64,000 bases of DNA, from positions 1,107,781-1,171,780 of the forward strand of contig NZ_OESG01000012.1 in assembly GCF_900240945.1 (NCBI RefSeq). Direction: 5' to 3'. A program made the translations under genes and the position numbers. This DNA is from Mycobacterium sp. 3519A (GTDB taxonomy: Bacteria; Actinomycetota; Actinomycetes; Mycobacteriales; Mycobacteriaceae). This document shows, in pieces, positions 38,906 through 47,549 of the stretch; position 1 is the first letter of the stretch, and the number at the start of each line of letters is the position of its first letter. A model generated the notes under the pieces. The model saw only the letters and a list, made by a program, of their open reading frames with translations. It was not told the DNA's origin and did no database searches.

Positions 38906-40498
38906 CTAGAGCCGTTCGAGAAGCTTCTCGCAACTGCGTTCGGCGACCGCGGCGATGGTCTTGGACGGGTTGCGGCCGATGGCCCGTGGTATCACCGCGC
39001 CGTCCATCACGAACAGGTTTGGGTGGTCGAACACCTCGCCGTCGTGCTTCGTGACCCCGGCGCCCCGCGCCGCGGCCATATTGCAGCCGCCCAATGGATG
39101 CGGCGTGACCAGGGTCCGCAAACGGCTCCAGGTTGCCAGCGGAATCGGCTGCCCGCCAGTCGCATACGTCATCGCCACATGGACGTCTTTGAACGCATCC
39201 AGCGCACCGACCGAGCATTGCGGATTCCAATTCAGCCGCGTCCGTGCCCGCCAGAACCTCAGTGGACTGCGCAGCGAGAACTCGCCGTCCGCGGCGTCGA
39301 TCGACTGACCGAACCACGGAATCATGCTGCGAAAGTCGGTGAGCTCACCGGCTTTTCGGTACGCCCACTTCTTCGGCCCGCGGCCGTTCCGCCACGCTTT
39401 CAACACGTGTGCACCGATGTTCGGCAGCCCGCCGTCCTCGATGAAGATCCGGCCGTCGACCCCGATCATGTTGTCGTCGGGCAGATCGACGCCGCCGAGG
39501 AAGTCGATTGCCCCGCCGATCGTCGGACCTTTGGTGGGCTCTAGCCAGGGCCGGTCTTCGCCCTTCTTGTAGCGCGCCAGCGTCAGGAAGTCCCCATTCG
39601 GACTCCAGCCCCGACCCAACGACTTCGGCAGATTCTTCAACGTGCGGAAGCCGTCCCGTGACCGCAGCAGGATCTCGGTCGATCCGATCGACCCCGCCGC
39701 CAGAATCACGGTGTTTCCGTCGATGTGGCGTTTTCGGCGGCCCATCCGCTCGTTGAAGTCGAGGTAGTGCACGCGCCACCCGCCATGTGGCCCGCCCTCG
39801 ATATGGGTCACGAGCGACAGCGGGCGGATCTCGGTGTCGTTACCGTTGTCCGTCGCCATCTTCAGGTAGTTCCTGTCGAGCGTCTTCTTAGCGCCGTTCA
39901 CGCAGCCGATGACACATTCCCCGCAATGCACACACGTATCGGGTGCGTAGTTCTGGGGATCGCGCCACGGCTCACCGTTCCGGTCGGCCGCGTGTTCGTC
40001 GAACGCCACCGCCAGCGGCAGCGGCTGGTACTTCTCCGGCACACCGAGCGCCATCGCCGCCGCTTGGAGCCGAGTCATCCGCGGGTTGTGTTGGCCAGAC
40101 GGAATCACTTGCGGCTCAAGCACATCGTTGACAAGGCCGTAATAGTGCCGCATCTTCTCGGCGGTGATCTGCGACGGCCAGCCGGTGTCGAAAACTTCGT
40201 CGCGCGCCTCGATACACACATTCGCGTAGATCAGTGAGCCGCCGCCGACCCCTGCGCCTGCAGCCACCACCATCTGATCGAGAAAGCGGATGTCCAACCA
40301 TCCGTTGAACAGGCCGGGCATCCGACTCGAATAGATGTAATCGCGGGGTCCCTGCGGCGTCTTGCCGTGTTTTGACCAGTCCCGACCCCGTTCCAGCACA
40401 ACGACTTTCCGTTTCGGATCGGCCAGTCGGCATGCCGCGACAGCACCACCGAATCCGCTTCCGATGATGACGACGTCGGCGCGTTCCTCGGTGTTCAC
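38906..40498 (-). CDS. GMC oxidoreductase, cholesterol-oxidase-like
   Basis: A 530-residue flavoprotein. FAD motif VVIIGSGFGGAVAACRLAD (residues 9-27), GVGGGSLIYANVC at about 88, and a cysteine cluster CVHCGECVIGCVNGAK at about 195 seen in bacterial cholesterol oxidase relatives. The C-terminus shows VTPHPLGGCNMA and the FAD-binding NPSKTIAAVAERS. Probably oxidises a sterol or other large alcohol. GTG start overlaps the upstream stop (GTGA). Last gene of a unit with a conserved hypothetical and an alpha/beta hydrolase. Confidence 0.88.
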   Translation of the reverse strand: MNTEERADVVIIGSGFGGAVAACRLADPKRKVVVLERGRDWSKHGKTPQGPRDYIYSSRMPGLFNGWLDIRFLDQMVVAAGAGVGGGSLIYANVCIEARDEVFDTGWPSQITAEKMRHYYGLVNDVLEPQVIPSGQHNPRMTRLQAAAMALGVPEKYQPLPLAVAFDEHAADRNGEPWRDPQNYAPDTCVHCGECVIGCVNGAKKTLDRNYLKMATDNGNDTEIRPLSLVTHIEGGPHGGWRVHYLDFNERMGRRKRHIDGNTVILAAGSIGSTEILLRSRDGFRTLKNLPKSLGRGWSPNGDFLTLARYKKGEDRPWLEPTKGPTIGGAIDFLGGVDLPDDNMIGVDGRIFIEDGGLPNIGAHVLKAWRNGRGPKKWAYRKAGELTDFRSMIPWFGQSIDAADGEFSLRSPLRFWRARTRLNWNPQCSVGALDAFKDVHVAMTYATGGQPIPLATWSRLRTLVTPHPLGGCNMAAARGAGVTKHDGEVFDHPNLFVMDGAVIPRAIGRNPSKTIAAVAERSCEKLLERL

Positions 40499-41181
40499 CA
40501 CCGCCGGCCTTTGGTGTAGGTGTTCACCAGCGATTTGACGAAGAACCGGTAGAAGGACAACTTGTGGGCGCACCTGTCGATCCACCAGAAGTTGCCCATC
40601 ACCTTCATCGTCAGCAGCTGCCGCACGAATCCCCACAACGTGATCCGCAACAGTCCCGCCGCGATGGGTTCGCCGGTGCCGCCGCTCATCGGGAACAGTT
40701 GCACATGAAGAGTCGTGGTGGCCGGCCACACCCGCCACGGCGGCGACGGTTCTATGTACTTGCGGCCGCGCATCCGGTACTGCCGACCGTCGATGGAAAA
40801 CGTGGTGTCGTACACCATTTCGCGCACACCTTTGCCGTTGCGGATGGCGCGCCGGAACAGACCGAAGTCACCGTCCCCGATGCCGATCAAGTCGCCGCCC
40901 AGCACCGGGATCGACCCCGCCGCGTGCCATTCCCCCTTGTGGTTGGGATCGGAGATGAACGCGGGCAGGTTCGGCAGCGTGACGGTAGCGTGCAATTCCA
41001 TCGCGATTGCGGCGTCGTTCTGGTAGCCCTTGACCGGGTCGGCGATCCCCATGGTGATCATGCCGGTCATCACTTCCCTGAACCGCAGTCCCGGCCGGGC
41101 CACCCGCAGCTTGCTTCGCACCTCGGCGACCGTCGGCATGGGCGCCTGCGGCTGAACAGGATTCGCTTCCAGCACCATCAC
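40495..41181 (-). CDS. Conserved hypothetical protein of the GMC/hydrolase operon
   Basis: 228 residues, no recognised catalytic motif. The middle (LHATVTLPNLPAF, AAGSIPVLGGDLIGIGDG, MVYDTTFSIDGRQYRMRGRK) looks like a beta-rich lipid-handling or ligand-binding fold. Starts at GTG 41181 (GTGA overlap with the hydrolase) or the adjoining ATG at 41178, and overlaps the GMC start as well. Tight coupling suggests it works on the same substrate or is needed for the GMC enzyme. Confidence 0.8.
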   Translation of the reverse strand: MMVLEANPVQPQAPMPTVAEVRSKLRVARPGLRFREVMTGMITMGIADPVKGYQNDAAIAMELHATVTLPNLPAFISDPNHKGEWHAAGSIPVLGGDLIGIGDGDFGLFRRAIRNGKGVREMVYDTTFSIDGRQYRMRGRKYIEPSPPWRVWPATTTLHVQLFPMSGGTGEPIAAGLLRITLWGFVRQLLTMKVMGNFWWIDRCAHKLSFYRFFVKSLVNTYTKGRRW

Positions 41182-42257
41182 TTGCTCAATTCGTCGAGGA
41201 TGAATGGGAACACGTCGCGATCGGCGTACTGGCCGAGGAAAACGTCGAGATGCCCGTAATCGGCGAACTTCTGCAACGTGTGCCTGCCAGGTTGGTGCCG
41301 GTCGAAGTATTCGAACGTGCGACCCATGCCGACCGGCAGGAAGGTCTGGTTCCTGTCGCCGGTCATGAACACGAATCGGGCGTCGGTCTGCGGCGCGTCG
41401 GCGGTGAACAGCGGAGGCAGTTCGCGGTACTTACCCGTCGATACCATCTCCCCCGCTGCGGACGAGTCCGCGATGTGCCCGTAGTACGACATCGGCACCT
41501 GGCCGAATTCACCCTTGATCCACTCGTGGGTGGCGTCGTTGAGGTTCTCGTGCCGCCACAGGGTCGGGTGGCCGTACCCGTACATGAAGCTGGTGTGGTT
41601 GCACACCGCGTTGTCACATTCGTCATGGGTCGCCTTGACGTACCAGCTGAGGATCTTGGGCAGCAGTCGCGGTGCGTGCAGGCCCCACTGCGGGTTGATG
41701 CCGGAGACCTTCTCGGCGTTCAGAAACGCAACGGCCAGCGGCAGTTTCAGGCGCGCCTGCCACGGCATCACCGGGTGCAGCGCCGACGAGTTCGAGATCA
41801 CCAACGACACGTCGGGGAGCAGGCCTGCGGTGATCGCCATCATGAACGCGCACGACCCCTGGCAGTGGATCAAGGCCTTGATCTTGTCGGCGCCGGTCTG
41901 CCTGCGGACCTCCTCGACCGCCCTCGGCATGTCGAGCACAGCGGCGTCGTCGAGGGTGTAGTTGATCGCGGGCAGGTCGATGCTGGAGCGCCAGTTGAGC
42001 ATCCACAGGTCGTATCGGCGCGCGGTGAGCTGCTTGAGCAGGTTGTTCGTCGGCGGGTTCCACAGATTGGCGCGCGTGCCGGTGCCCGCGACCATCAGCA
42101 GCGGCTCGCCGTCACCGCGCAGCCGCTTGAAATTCAGCGTGAAACCGTCCCTTGCCGGAAACTCGATGGTCTCGAAGCGGTCCCGGGGGATCGGCTCGTT
42201 CGGATCGGTGACCGCCCTGACCTGCCCATTGGTCGAAGGGGGCGCTGCAACAGCCAT
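41178..42257 (-). CDS. Alpha/beta hydrolase with a cysteine nucleophile
   Basis: 359 residues. The nucleophile elbow reads ALIHCQGSCAF (about residue 142): a Cys is where lipases have Ser, as in PHA synthases. The acid lies in MTGDRNQTF and the histidine in DYGHLDVFLG. Oxyanion area GTGTRANLWNP near 60. It may be an acyltransferase or thioesterase rather than an ester hydrolase. First gene of the operon with the hypothetical protein and the GMC oxidase, 31 bases after the LAL regulator. Confidence 0.85.
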   Translation of the reverse strand: MAVAAPPSTNGQVRAVTDPNEPIPRDRFETIEFPARDGFTLNFKRLRGDGEPLLMVAGTGTRANLWNPPTNNLLKQLTARRYDLWMLNWRSSIDLPAINYTLDDAAVLDMPRAVEEVRRQTGADKIKALIHCQGSCAFMMAITAGLLPDVSLVISNSSALHPVMPWQARLKLPLAVAFLNAEKVSGINPQWGLHAPRLLPKILSWYVKATHDECDNAVCNHTSFMYGYGHPTLWRHENLNDATHEWIKGEFGQVPMSYYGHIADSSAAGEMVSTGKYRELPPLFTADAPQTDARFVFMTGDRNQTFLPVGMGRTFEYFDRHQPGRHTLQKFADYGHLDVFLGQYADRDVFPFILDELSK

Positions 42258-42288
42258 GTGACCTCCTGCGCGTCGCGGTACTACCGAG

Positions 42289-44931
42289 CTACAGCGTGCT
42301 CGGCGACCGCGGGGATGTCTTGCGTAGTCCGGTACTCGTCTTTGCCGACGCGACGACTTCGGCCAGCAGTGTGCGGTCGGCGACGTCGAGCTTGATGCAC
42401 GAGCGGTAGATGTGGCCCTCGACCGTGCGCACCGACACCGACAGCCGCTCGGCGATCGCCTTGTTCGTCATCCCTTCGGACACCATGATCGCGATCTCGA
42501 GTTCCCTGCCGGTCAGCGGCAACGGGTTGAGCACCTGATCGAGCGCGGGAGTCGAAGCACCGTTTGCGAGTTCGGCGGCCCGCGCCGCCGCCTCGACTTC
42601 GCCCTTGCGTTCGTGGCGCGCGGCGAACACCTTGGCTGCCTGCGCGCAGGCGTCGGCGGCCGCGCATCTCATGCCCAACTCAACGAGTTCGTCTGCGACG
42701 GCGTTCAATCCGTCGGCGTCGGCGGCGGCCAGCGCGCGGCCGTGTGCCAATGCTGCCCTGCCCGCGACGCAATCCAGCCCCGCGGTCACCCGTGAGATGG
42801 CATCGGCGGCGGTGGCGTCACCGAGACGGACAGCGTCGTGCAACGCCTGCAACGCGACGGCAAGCTGGCCGGACCGTTCGGCGATGCGGGCAGCGTCGCG
42901 GGCCGCGCTGATCGCACCGGTCAGGTTGCGGCCCGCCGCCAGCGTCCAGGCGCGGCCGAGAGCCAGCTCAGGGGCGTACAGCTCGGACCTCAAGCTGTGT
43001 CGAGATTCGGCGCGCGCCAACACTTCTGCCGACCCCGCGGCGTCACCCTGTTGGCCGAGGGCCTGCGCCAGATACATCAGCGCCAGCGGCCCCCAGGAGT
43101 AGCCGGTCTCCGACAACGCCGCCGCGGACTGCCGCAGCAGCGAGGATGCGACGTCGAAATCCCCTGCCGCGATCAGCGTGCGGGCCAACAGGATCTCACC
43201 GATCGCACGGCCCGGCTGCTGCAACTCGGAGAACTCCATGAAGTGCCGCGCCAGCCGCTGCGCGTGCGGGACGCTCTTGGTCATCAGCAGCGTGGTGATC
43301 TCACCGAGCCCTATGGTGAACCGAAGCAGACCCGGGTGCGTCGCCGCCAGTCCCCGGTCGGACAGCGGGCCCACGTCGTCGAATCGGCCCAGCCGCGCAC
43401 TCGACAACGCGGCGGTCGCCGCCGCCCACGCGACCGCGAGATCTTGGGCGGCAGGCGAATCCAGCACCTCGGCAGCGATCTGCATGGCCCGGCGCGGGTC
43501 CCCGGAGTTCATCGCGAAGGTGGCCACCAAAGCGTCGATCACCGCGATCGCGGCCGGCTCGGAGATGCGGTCGCGCATCGCGTACAAGAAATCGGTGGCC
43601 GCCTCCGGCTGATCGAGCATCCAGAACTGGTTGGCTGCCTTCGGCAGCGTCCACGCCGTCAGGTCCCACTCCGACAGACTGTCCGGATCGACCGGCGCCA
43701 GCACGACGTCGGCATCCGGCCCCCGGCCCAGCCAGGACAGTGCGTGGGCCAGCGGCAGCCGCGCGGTCAGCTTGCCCGAACGGTCCAGCGCGCTCTGGGC
43801 CAGCCGCTCACCGAGCAGCAGGTCGCCGAGCCGCATCGCTTCCCAGGACGAGGTGACGACGTCGTCGACCGGCGGCGGGGTGTCGCTGTCGATCGCCAAC
43901 GCCGCCAGCCGCAGCCGGGCGCTGACGTGTTCGATCGGCTGTGCCGACAACTGCGCGACCAGTTGGGTGCGCAGCCGCCTGGTCGCGATCTGGCCGAGTG
44001 ACGCCCGGACCTGCTCGGCGTACAGCGGGTGCGCGGAATGCACGACGAGGTCGTCGCCGCGCTTGACCACCTCGATGAGCCGCCCGTCCTCGGCTTCTTC
44101 CAAGGCCTCCCGGCCCGCGAGCTCGGTCAGATCCCGCAGGCTGAGCGGCTCCTCGACGGCGAGGTAGTGCAGCACCGACATCACCGACGGCGGCAGCGCC
44201 TCCAGATGCCTGCCGATCAATGCCGACAGTTCCGCCGACAGCCCGATATGGCCGCGCAATTGCCAAACGCCGTCGACTTGACGCAATGCGCCCGAGCCAA
44301 TCGCGCTTTCCGTCAGATGCCGCAAATACAGCGGATTTCCCTGGCTCGCCGCGAATACCTCGTCGGCACTCGACGTTTCCATCGGGCCACCGAGAACCGC
44401 CTCCAGCAAACTCTTCGTCTGTGCAGGATCAAAGGGTTCGATGTCCAGCCGGTCCAGCAGTCGGTCTTTCCACAACGACGTGATCGCGTCCGGGGCCTGC
44501 TCGCCTGCCCTGACCGTGATGACGAACCGCGCCGACCCGGTCAGCGCCAACTGATGCACCAGGGTCGCCGAGAGATTGTCCAGGTGGTGGGCGTCGTCGA
44601 TGGCGAGCAGGAGCCCCTGTCCGCCGCGTTTCAGCAGCGACGCCCGCGCCGAACGCAACAGCGTCGGGGAGTCGCCGACGCCTGCGACGTCGACCAGATG
44701 GCTGAACGCGCCGAACGGGATCTGGCGGGCCGATGCCGTGCCCGCCAGCCATTGCACGGAGACACCACCGTGCCGCTGAGCAAAGCGTTCAACGGCATGT
44801 CGCGCGAGCACCGTTTTGCCGACTCCCGCCGAGCCGGCTAACACCGCGCCCAGCCGGTTCTTGCTTTTCAGCGTCGACTCCAAAAGGCCCAGCGATTGCC
44901 CGCGCGGAACCGTGCGCCATTCGATGGCCAT
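42289..44931 (-). CDS. LuxR family regulator of the LAL type (ATPase plus HTH)
   Basis: An 880-residue STAND-type regulator. Walker A GSAGVGKTVLARHA is at about residues 33-46, Walker B LLLAIDDAHHL at about 106. A long helical TPR-like middle follows, then the C-terminal LuxR helix-turn-helix (LTGRELEIAIMVSEGMTNKA and SVSVRTVEGHIYRSC, about 810-850). Activator of this class binds a ligand and ATP. It lies 31 bases before the hydrolase-hypothetical-GMC operon and probably controls it. Divergent from the beta-propeller gene. Confidence 0.92.
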   Translation of the reverse strand: MAIEWRTVPRGQSLGLLESTLKSKNRLGAVLAGSAGVGKTVLARHAVERFAQRHGGVSVQWLAGTASARQIPFGAFSHLVDVAGVGDSPTLLRSARASLLKRGGQGLLLAIDDAHHLDNLSATLVHQLALTGSARFVITVRAGEQAPDAITSLWKDRLLDRLDIEPFDPAQTKSLLEAVLGGPMETSSADEVFAASQGNPLYLRHLTESAIGSGALRQVDGVWQLRGHIGLSAELSALIGRHLEALPPSVMSVLHYLAVEEPLSLRDLTELAGREALEEAEDGRLIEVVKRGDDLVVHSAHPLYAEQVRASLGQIATRRLRTQLVAQLSAQPIEHVSARLRLAALAIDSDTPPPVDDVVTSSWEAMRLGDLLLGERLAQSALDRSGKLTARLPLAHALSWLGRGPDADVVLAPVDPDSLSEWDLTAWTLPKAANQFWMLDQPEAATDFLYAMRDRISEPAAIAVIDALVATFAMNSGDPRRAMQIAAEVLDSPAAQDLAVAWAAATAALSSARLGRFDDVGPLSDRGLAATHPGLLRFTIGLGEITTLLMTKSVPHAQRLARHFMEFSELQQPGRAIGEILLARTLIAAGDFDVASSLLRQSAAALSETGYSWGPLALMYLAQALGQQGDAAGSAEVLARAESRHSLRSELYAPELALGRAWTLAAGRNLTGAISAARDAARIAERSGQLAVALQALHDAVRLGDATAADAISRVTAGLDCVAGRAALAHGRALAAADADGLNAVADELVELGMRCAAADACAQAAKVFAARHERKGEVEAAARAAELANGASTPALDQVLNPLPLTGRELEIAIMVSEGMTNKAIAERLSVSVRTVEGHIYRSCIKLDVADRTLLAEVVASAKTSTGLRKTSPRSPSTL

Positions 44932-45028
44932 TTGCGGATCCTATGTCGCAGAACGCGTTTTCTCCTCGCATACGAGCAAACTGTGGCGAACGTCGTCCAG
45001 GACGCTGACCTGCGACGCCACGAAACAG

Positions 45029-45040
45029 GTAGTGCACTAC
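45029..45040. promoter_or_regulatory. Palindrome in the LAL regulator/propeller divergent promoter region
   Basis: GTAGTGCACTAC is a perfect 12-bp palindrome roughly midway between the two divergent starts. Further on, ACTCTGCGG occurs at 45068-45076 and 45088-45096, a direct repeat with a 20-base period. Either may be a regulator site. Confidence 0.4.
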
Positions 45041-45125
45041 TCGTGATTCGGGCCCCCGCGCCTCCCTACTCTGCGGTAGCGGAGCAAACTCTGCGGACTG
45101 CCGAGAAGGGACAGGAGATGAACGG

Positions 45126-46511
45126 TTGGGCGCATCGATTTTCAACGGGCGCGCGGCGGCACTTGCGCTGGCCGGAGGATTAGCGGTCGCGATGTCAGCG
45201 CATCCAACCGTCACAGCAGTCAGGCGCGGGACCGAGGACATGGCGGTGCCCGAGTCGGGAGGCTGGCTCAACCCGTTCTCGGCAGTTCTCGGGGTGCTCG
45301 GGCGCAGGCCGTCGGCGAGTACCCGCAGGAGGCGGTCGGCGCCCGTCCGCCCGGTGACGACGGTTTCCGAGGTGGCCGGGATGGGGCCCGTGCGTGACAT
45401 CGCGCTGTCGGCCGACGGGCGGTACGCCTACGTCGCGGCCTCACGCGACGCCCGCGGCGGCACCGTCCATGTCGTCGACACCCAGACCAACACCGTGGTG
45501 CACACGTTCGACGACCTTTCCGACGTCGACCCGAGCGGCCTCGCGGTCACCGCCGATTCGTCGCGGCTCTACGTCGCTGACCGCAACGCCGCGGCCATCC
45601 GCGTCGTCGACATCGCCGAAGGCAGCGCTACCCGAAACCGGGTGGTGGATTCGCTGCGCCTGGAGGGTTCGCTGCCCGTCGGCTACGGCACACCGACGTC
45701 GATCACCCTTTCCCCCACCGGCTCACGGCTCTATGCGCTGATGACCGACCCCGCAGTGCTGATCCTCGATCCCGAAGCCCGCGTGTTGGTCGGGGCGGTC
45801 TCCGGCGGCGAGTCCATCGCGATGTTCACCGAAGACGAGCGGGTGTACGTGTGCGCGGGTGATCGACTCGGGCACAACAACGTCACCGCTGGCGTGGTGA
45901 TCCTGGAGGCCGATACGGGCACCGAACTCGGATCGTTCGGGCTCAACGACGCCCCCGCATTCATACGCCAACCGATCCTGGCCGGCGGCGGCGGCCGGTT
46001 GTACCTCGACGTCGACGATCTCGACGGCCAGTTGGAAGTGGTCGACACATCGAAGTTGAATGTGGTGGCGCGCATCAAGATTGAAGCATCGGCGGATCGG
46101 CAGCTCCGCAGCATTCCCACCGCCGCAGTACTCAGTTCCGACGGTCGATGTCTGTATGTCGCCAACCAGGGGGTGCGGTTGTCCTCCGACGAGGCGACCG
46201 AGGTCGGCTGGATATCGGTGATCGACACCGCACGCAACGAGGTCGTCCACGACATCCCGCTGCCCGACGTCGGTGTCGACGAATACCGCGGCGCCAGCCC
46301 ACAATTCATCACGATCAGCCCGTCCGGTGACCGGTTGGTGGTGGTCAACGAGTACGGGATCGCCTCGGTCATCGACATCGCATCCGGATCGCTGCTCAGC
46401 ACGGTGCCGCTGGGGAAATCAACCGATCAGCCGCGGGCGGTCGTCGTCAATCCGACGCGCAACGCCGTCTACGTGGGCGGCGACTCCGGCCTGACCGTGA
46501 TTCCCCTGTAG
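45126..46511 (+). CDS. Secreted YVTN-type beta-propeller protein
   Basis: 461 residues. A hydrophobic N-terminal segment (about 9-30) acts as a signal peptide; then a Pro/Arg-rich stretch, then six or seven blade-like repeats (ALSADGRYAYVAAS, AVTADSSRLYVADRN, TLSPTGSRLYALMT, VLSSDGRCLYVANQG, TISPSGDRLVVVNEY, VVNPTRNAVYVGGD). Such propellers usually bind partners at the cell surface. The TTG at 45126 follows GACAGGAG; the ATG at 45118 is out of frame and would give only 21 residues. Confidence 0.82.
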   Translation: MGASIFNGRAAALALAGGLAVAMSAHPTVTAVRRGTEDMAVPESGGWLNPFSAVLGVLGRRPSASTRRRRSAPVRPVTTVSEVAGMGPVRDIALSADGRYAYVAASRDARGGTVHVVDTQTNTVVHTFDDLSDVDPSGLAVTADSSRLYVADRNAAAIRVVDIAEGSATRNRVVDSLRLEGSLPVGYGTPTSITLSPTGSRLYALMTDPAVLILDPEARVLVGAVSGGESIAMFTEDERVYVCAGDRLGHNNVTAGVVILEADTGTELGSFGLNDAPAFIRQPILAGGGGRLYLDVDDLDGQLEVVDTSKLNVVARIKIEASADRQLRSIPTAAVLSSDGRCLYVANQGVRLSSDEATEVGWISVIDTARNEVVHDIPLPDVGVDEYRGASPQFITISPSGDRLVVVNEYGIASVIDIASGSLLSTVPLGKSTDQPRAVVVNPTRNAVYVGGDSGLTVIPL

Positions 46512-46573
46512 CCCGCGGCGCGCCGTTCATGCCAGCGCAGACGTAACAACAGCAGGTGACGGTGCGCGCGGAA

Positions 46574-46607
46574 ACCCGCCGACAGCGGGTCACGCCAGGC
46601 CGGCGTG
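46574..46607. terminator. Two adjacent hairpins between convergent genes
   Basis: ACCCGC-CGACA-GCGGGT (46574-46590) is followed at once by CACGCC-AGGCC-GGCGTG (46591-46607). They lie between the propeller stop and the ABC transporter end. No T-run follows, so termination is plausible but not certain. Confidence 0.4.
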
Positions 46608-46721
46608 TGCGCCTTCGATCCAGGTTCTGTGTGCACGTCCCCATTGTGCCGTGTCCGGTAGGTGCGGGCCGTGCCGCCATGCTGCCGCCGAGGTGAACAA
46701 TCGCATAACGATTGTCCCGGA

Positions 46722-47546
46722 TCAGGCGCTTTTACCCCGCAATTCGTGCGACAACGCCTCCAACTCGTCGCCGCCGGCCATCTCCTGCGTCAGGTGTTCC
46801 AGGCTGATCTCGTCATACGTGCAGTCGAGCTTCTGCCGACCCCGGTTGAGCAGCACGAAGTGGTCACCGACCATGTGCGCATGGTGCGGGTTGTGCGTGA
46901 TGAACACCACACCGAAACCCGCCTCCTTCGCGGCGGTGATGTACTTCAGCACCACACCGGACTGTTTGACGCCCAGCGCTGCGGTCGGCTCGTCGAGGAT
47001 CAACACCCGCGCGCCGAAGAACACTGCGCGGGCGATCGCCACGCACTGGCGCTGACCACCAGACAAGGAACCGATCGGCACGTCGACGTCGGGCAGATCG
47101 ATGCCCATTTTCGACAGCTCGCTCAGGGTGGTGGCCCGCATCGCGTTGGAATCGAGTGACCACGGGAAGCGCTTCTTGCGGATCTCCTGACCGAGGAAGA
47201 AGTTGCGCCACACCGGCATCAGCGGCACGACGGCGAGGTTCTGGTACACCGTCGCGATGCCTTTGGCCAGTGAGTCCTTCGGCGAGTTGAACGTGGTCGG
47301 CTCGCCGTCGACCAACAGCTCACCCTCGGTCTGTGGGTGATACCCGGCGATGATCTTGATCAGGGTCGACTTGCCTGCGCCGTTGTCGCCGAGGATGCCG
47401 GTCACTTCACCGGCGTGTACACGAAGCGAAATGTCTTTCAGCGCAGTGATATTGCCGTAGGTCTTGCCGACGTTCTTCAGCTCGACCAGCGGCACCTTGC
47501 CACCGGAAGGGGCGTCGTGCACGGGTTTGTCCACTGTTGCGGTCAT
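46722..47546 (-). CDS. CUT2-type sugar ABC transporter, single-domain ATPase
   Basis: A 274-residue ATP-binding subunit. Walker A LGDNGAGKSTLIK (about residue 51), signature SLSGGQRQCVAIARA (about 158), Walker B VLILDEPTAALG, H-loop FITHNPHH. Most CUT2 ATPases (RbsA type) have two ATPase domains; this one has one, like FrcA of rhizobia, so it should act as a homodimer. Encoded 3 bases after the permease, in a binding protein-permease-ATPase operon next to inositol genes. Confidence 0.9.
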   Translation of the reverse strand: MTATVDKPVHDAPSGGKVPLVELKNVGKTYGNITALKDISLRVHAGEVTGILGDNGAGKSTLIKIIAGYHPQTEGELLVDGEPTTFNSPKDSLAKGIATVYQNLAVVPLMPVWRNFFLGQEIRKKRFPWSLDSNAMRATTLSELSKMGIDLPDVDVPIGSLSGGQRQCVAIARAVFFGARVLILDEPTAALGVKQSGVVLKYITAAKEAGFGVVFITHNPHHAHMVGDHFVLLNRGRQKLDCTYDEISLEHLTQEMAGGDELEALSHELRGKSA

Positions 47547-47549
47547 CGG

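Noticed and set aside
44896..45183. 95-codon frame ending MNGWAHRF... before the propeller gene
   Set aside because: It crosses the promoter region and overlaps the propeller start out of frame; no conserved feature. Only the ATG at 45118 is of interest as a competing start.
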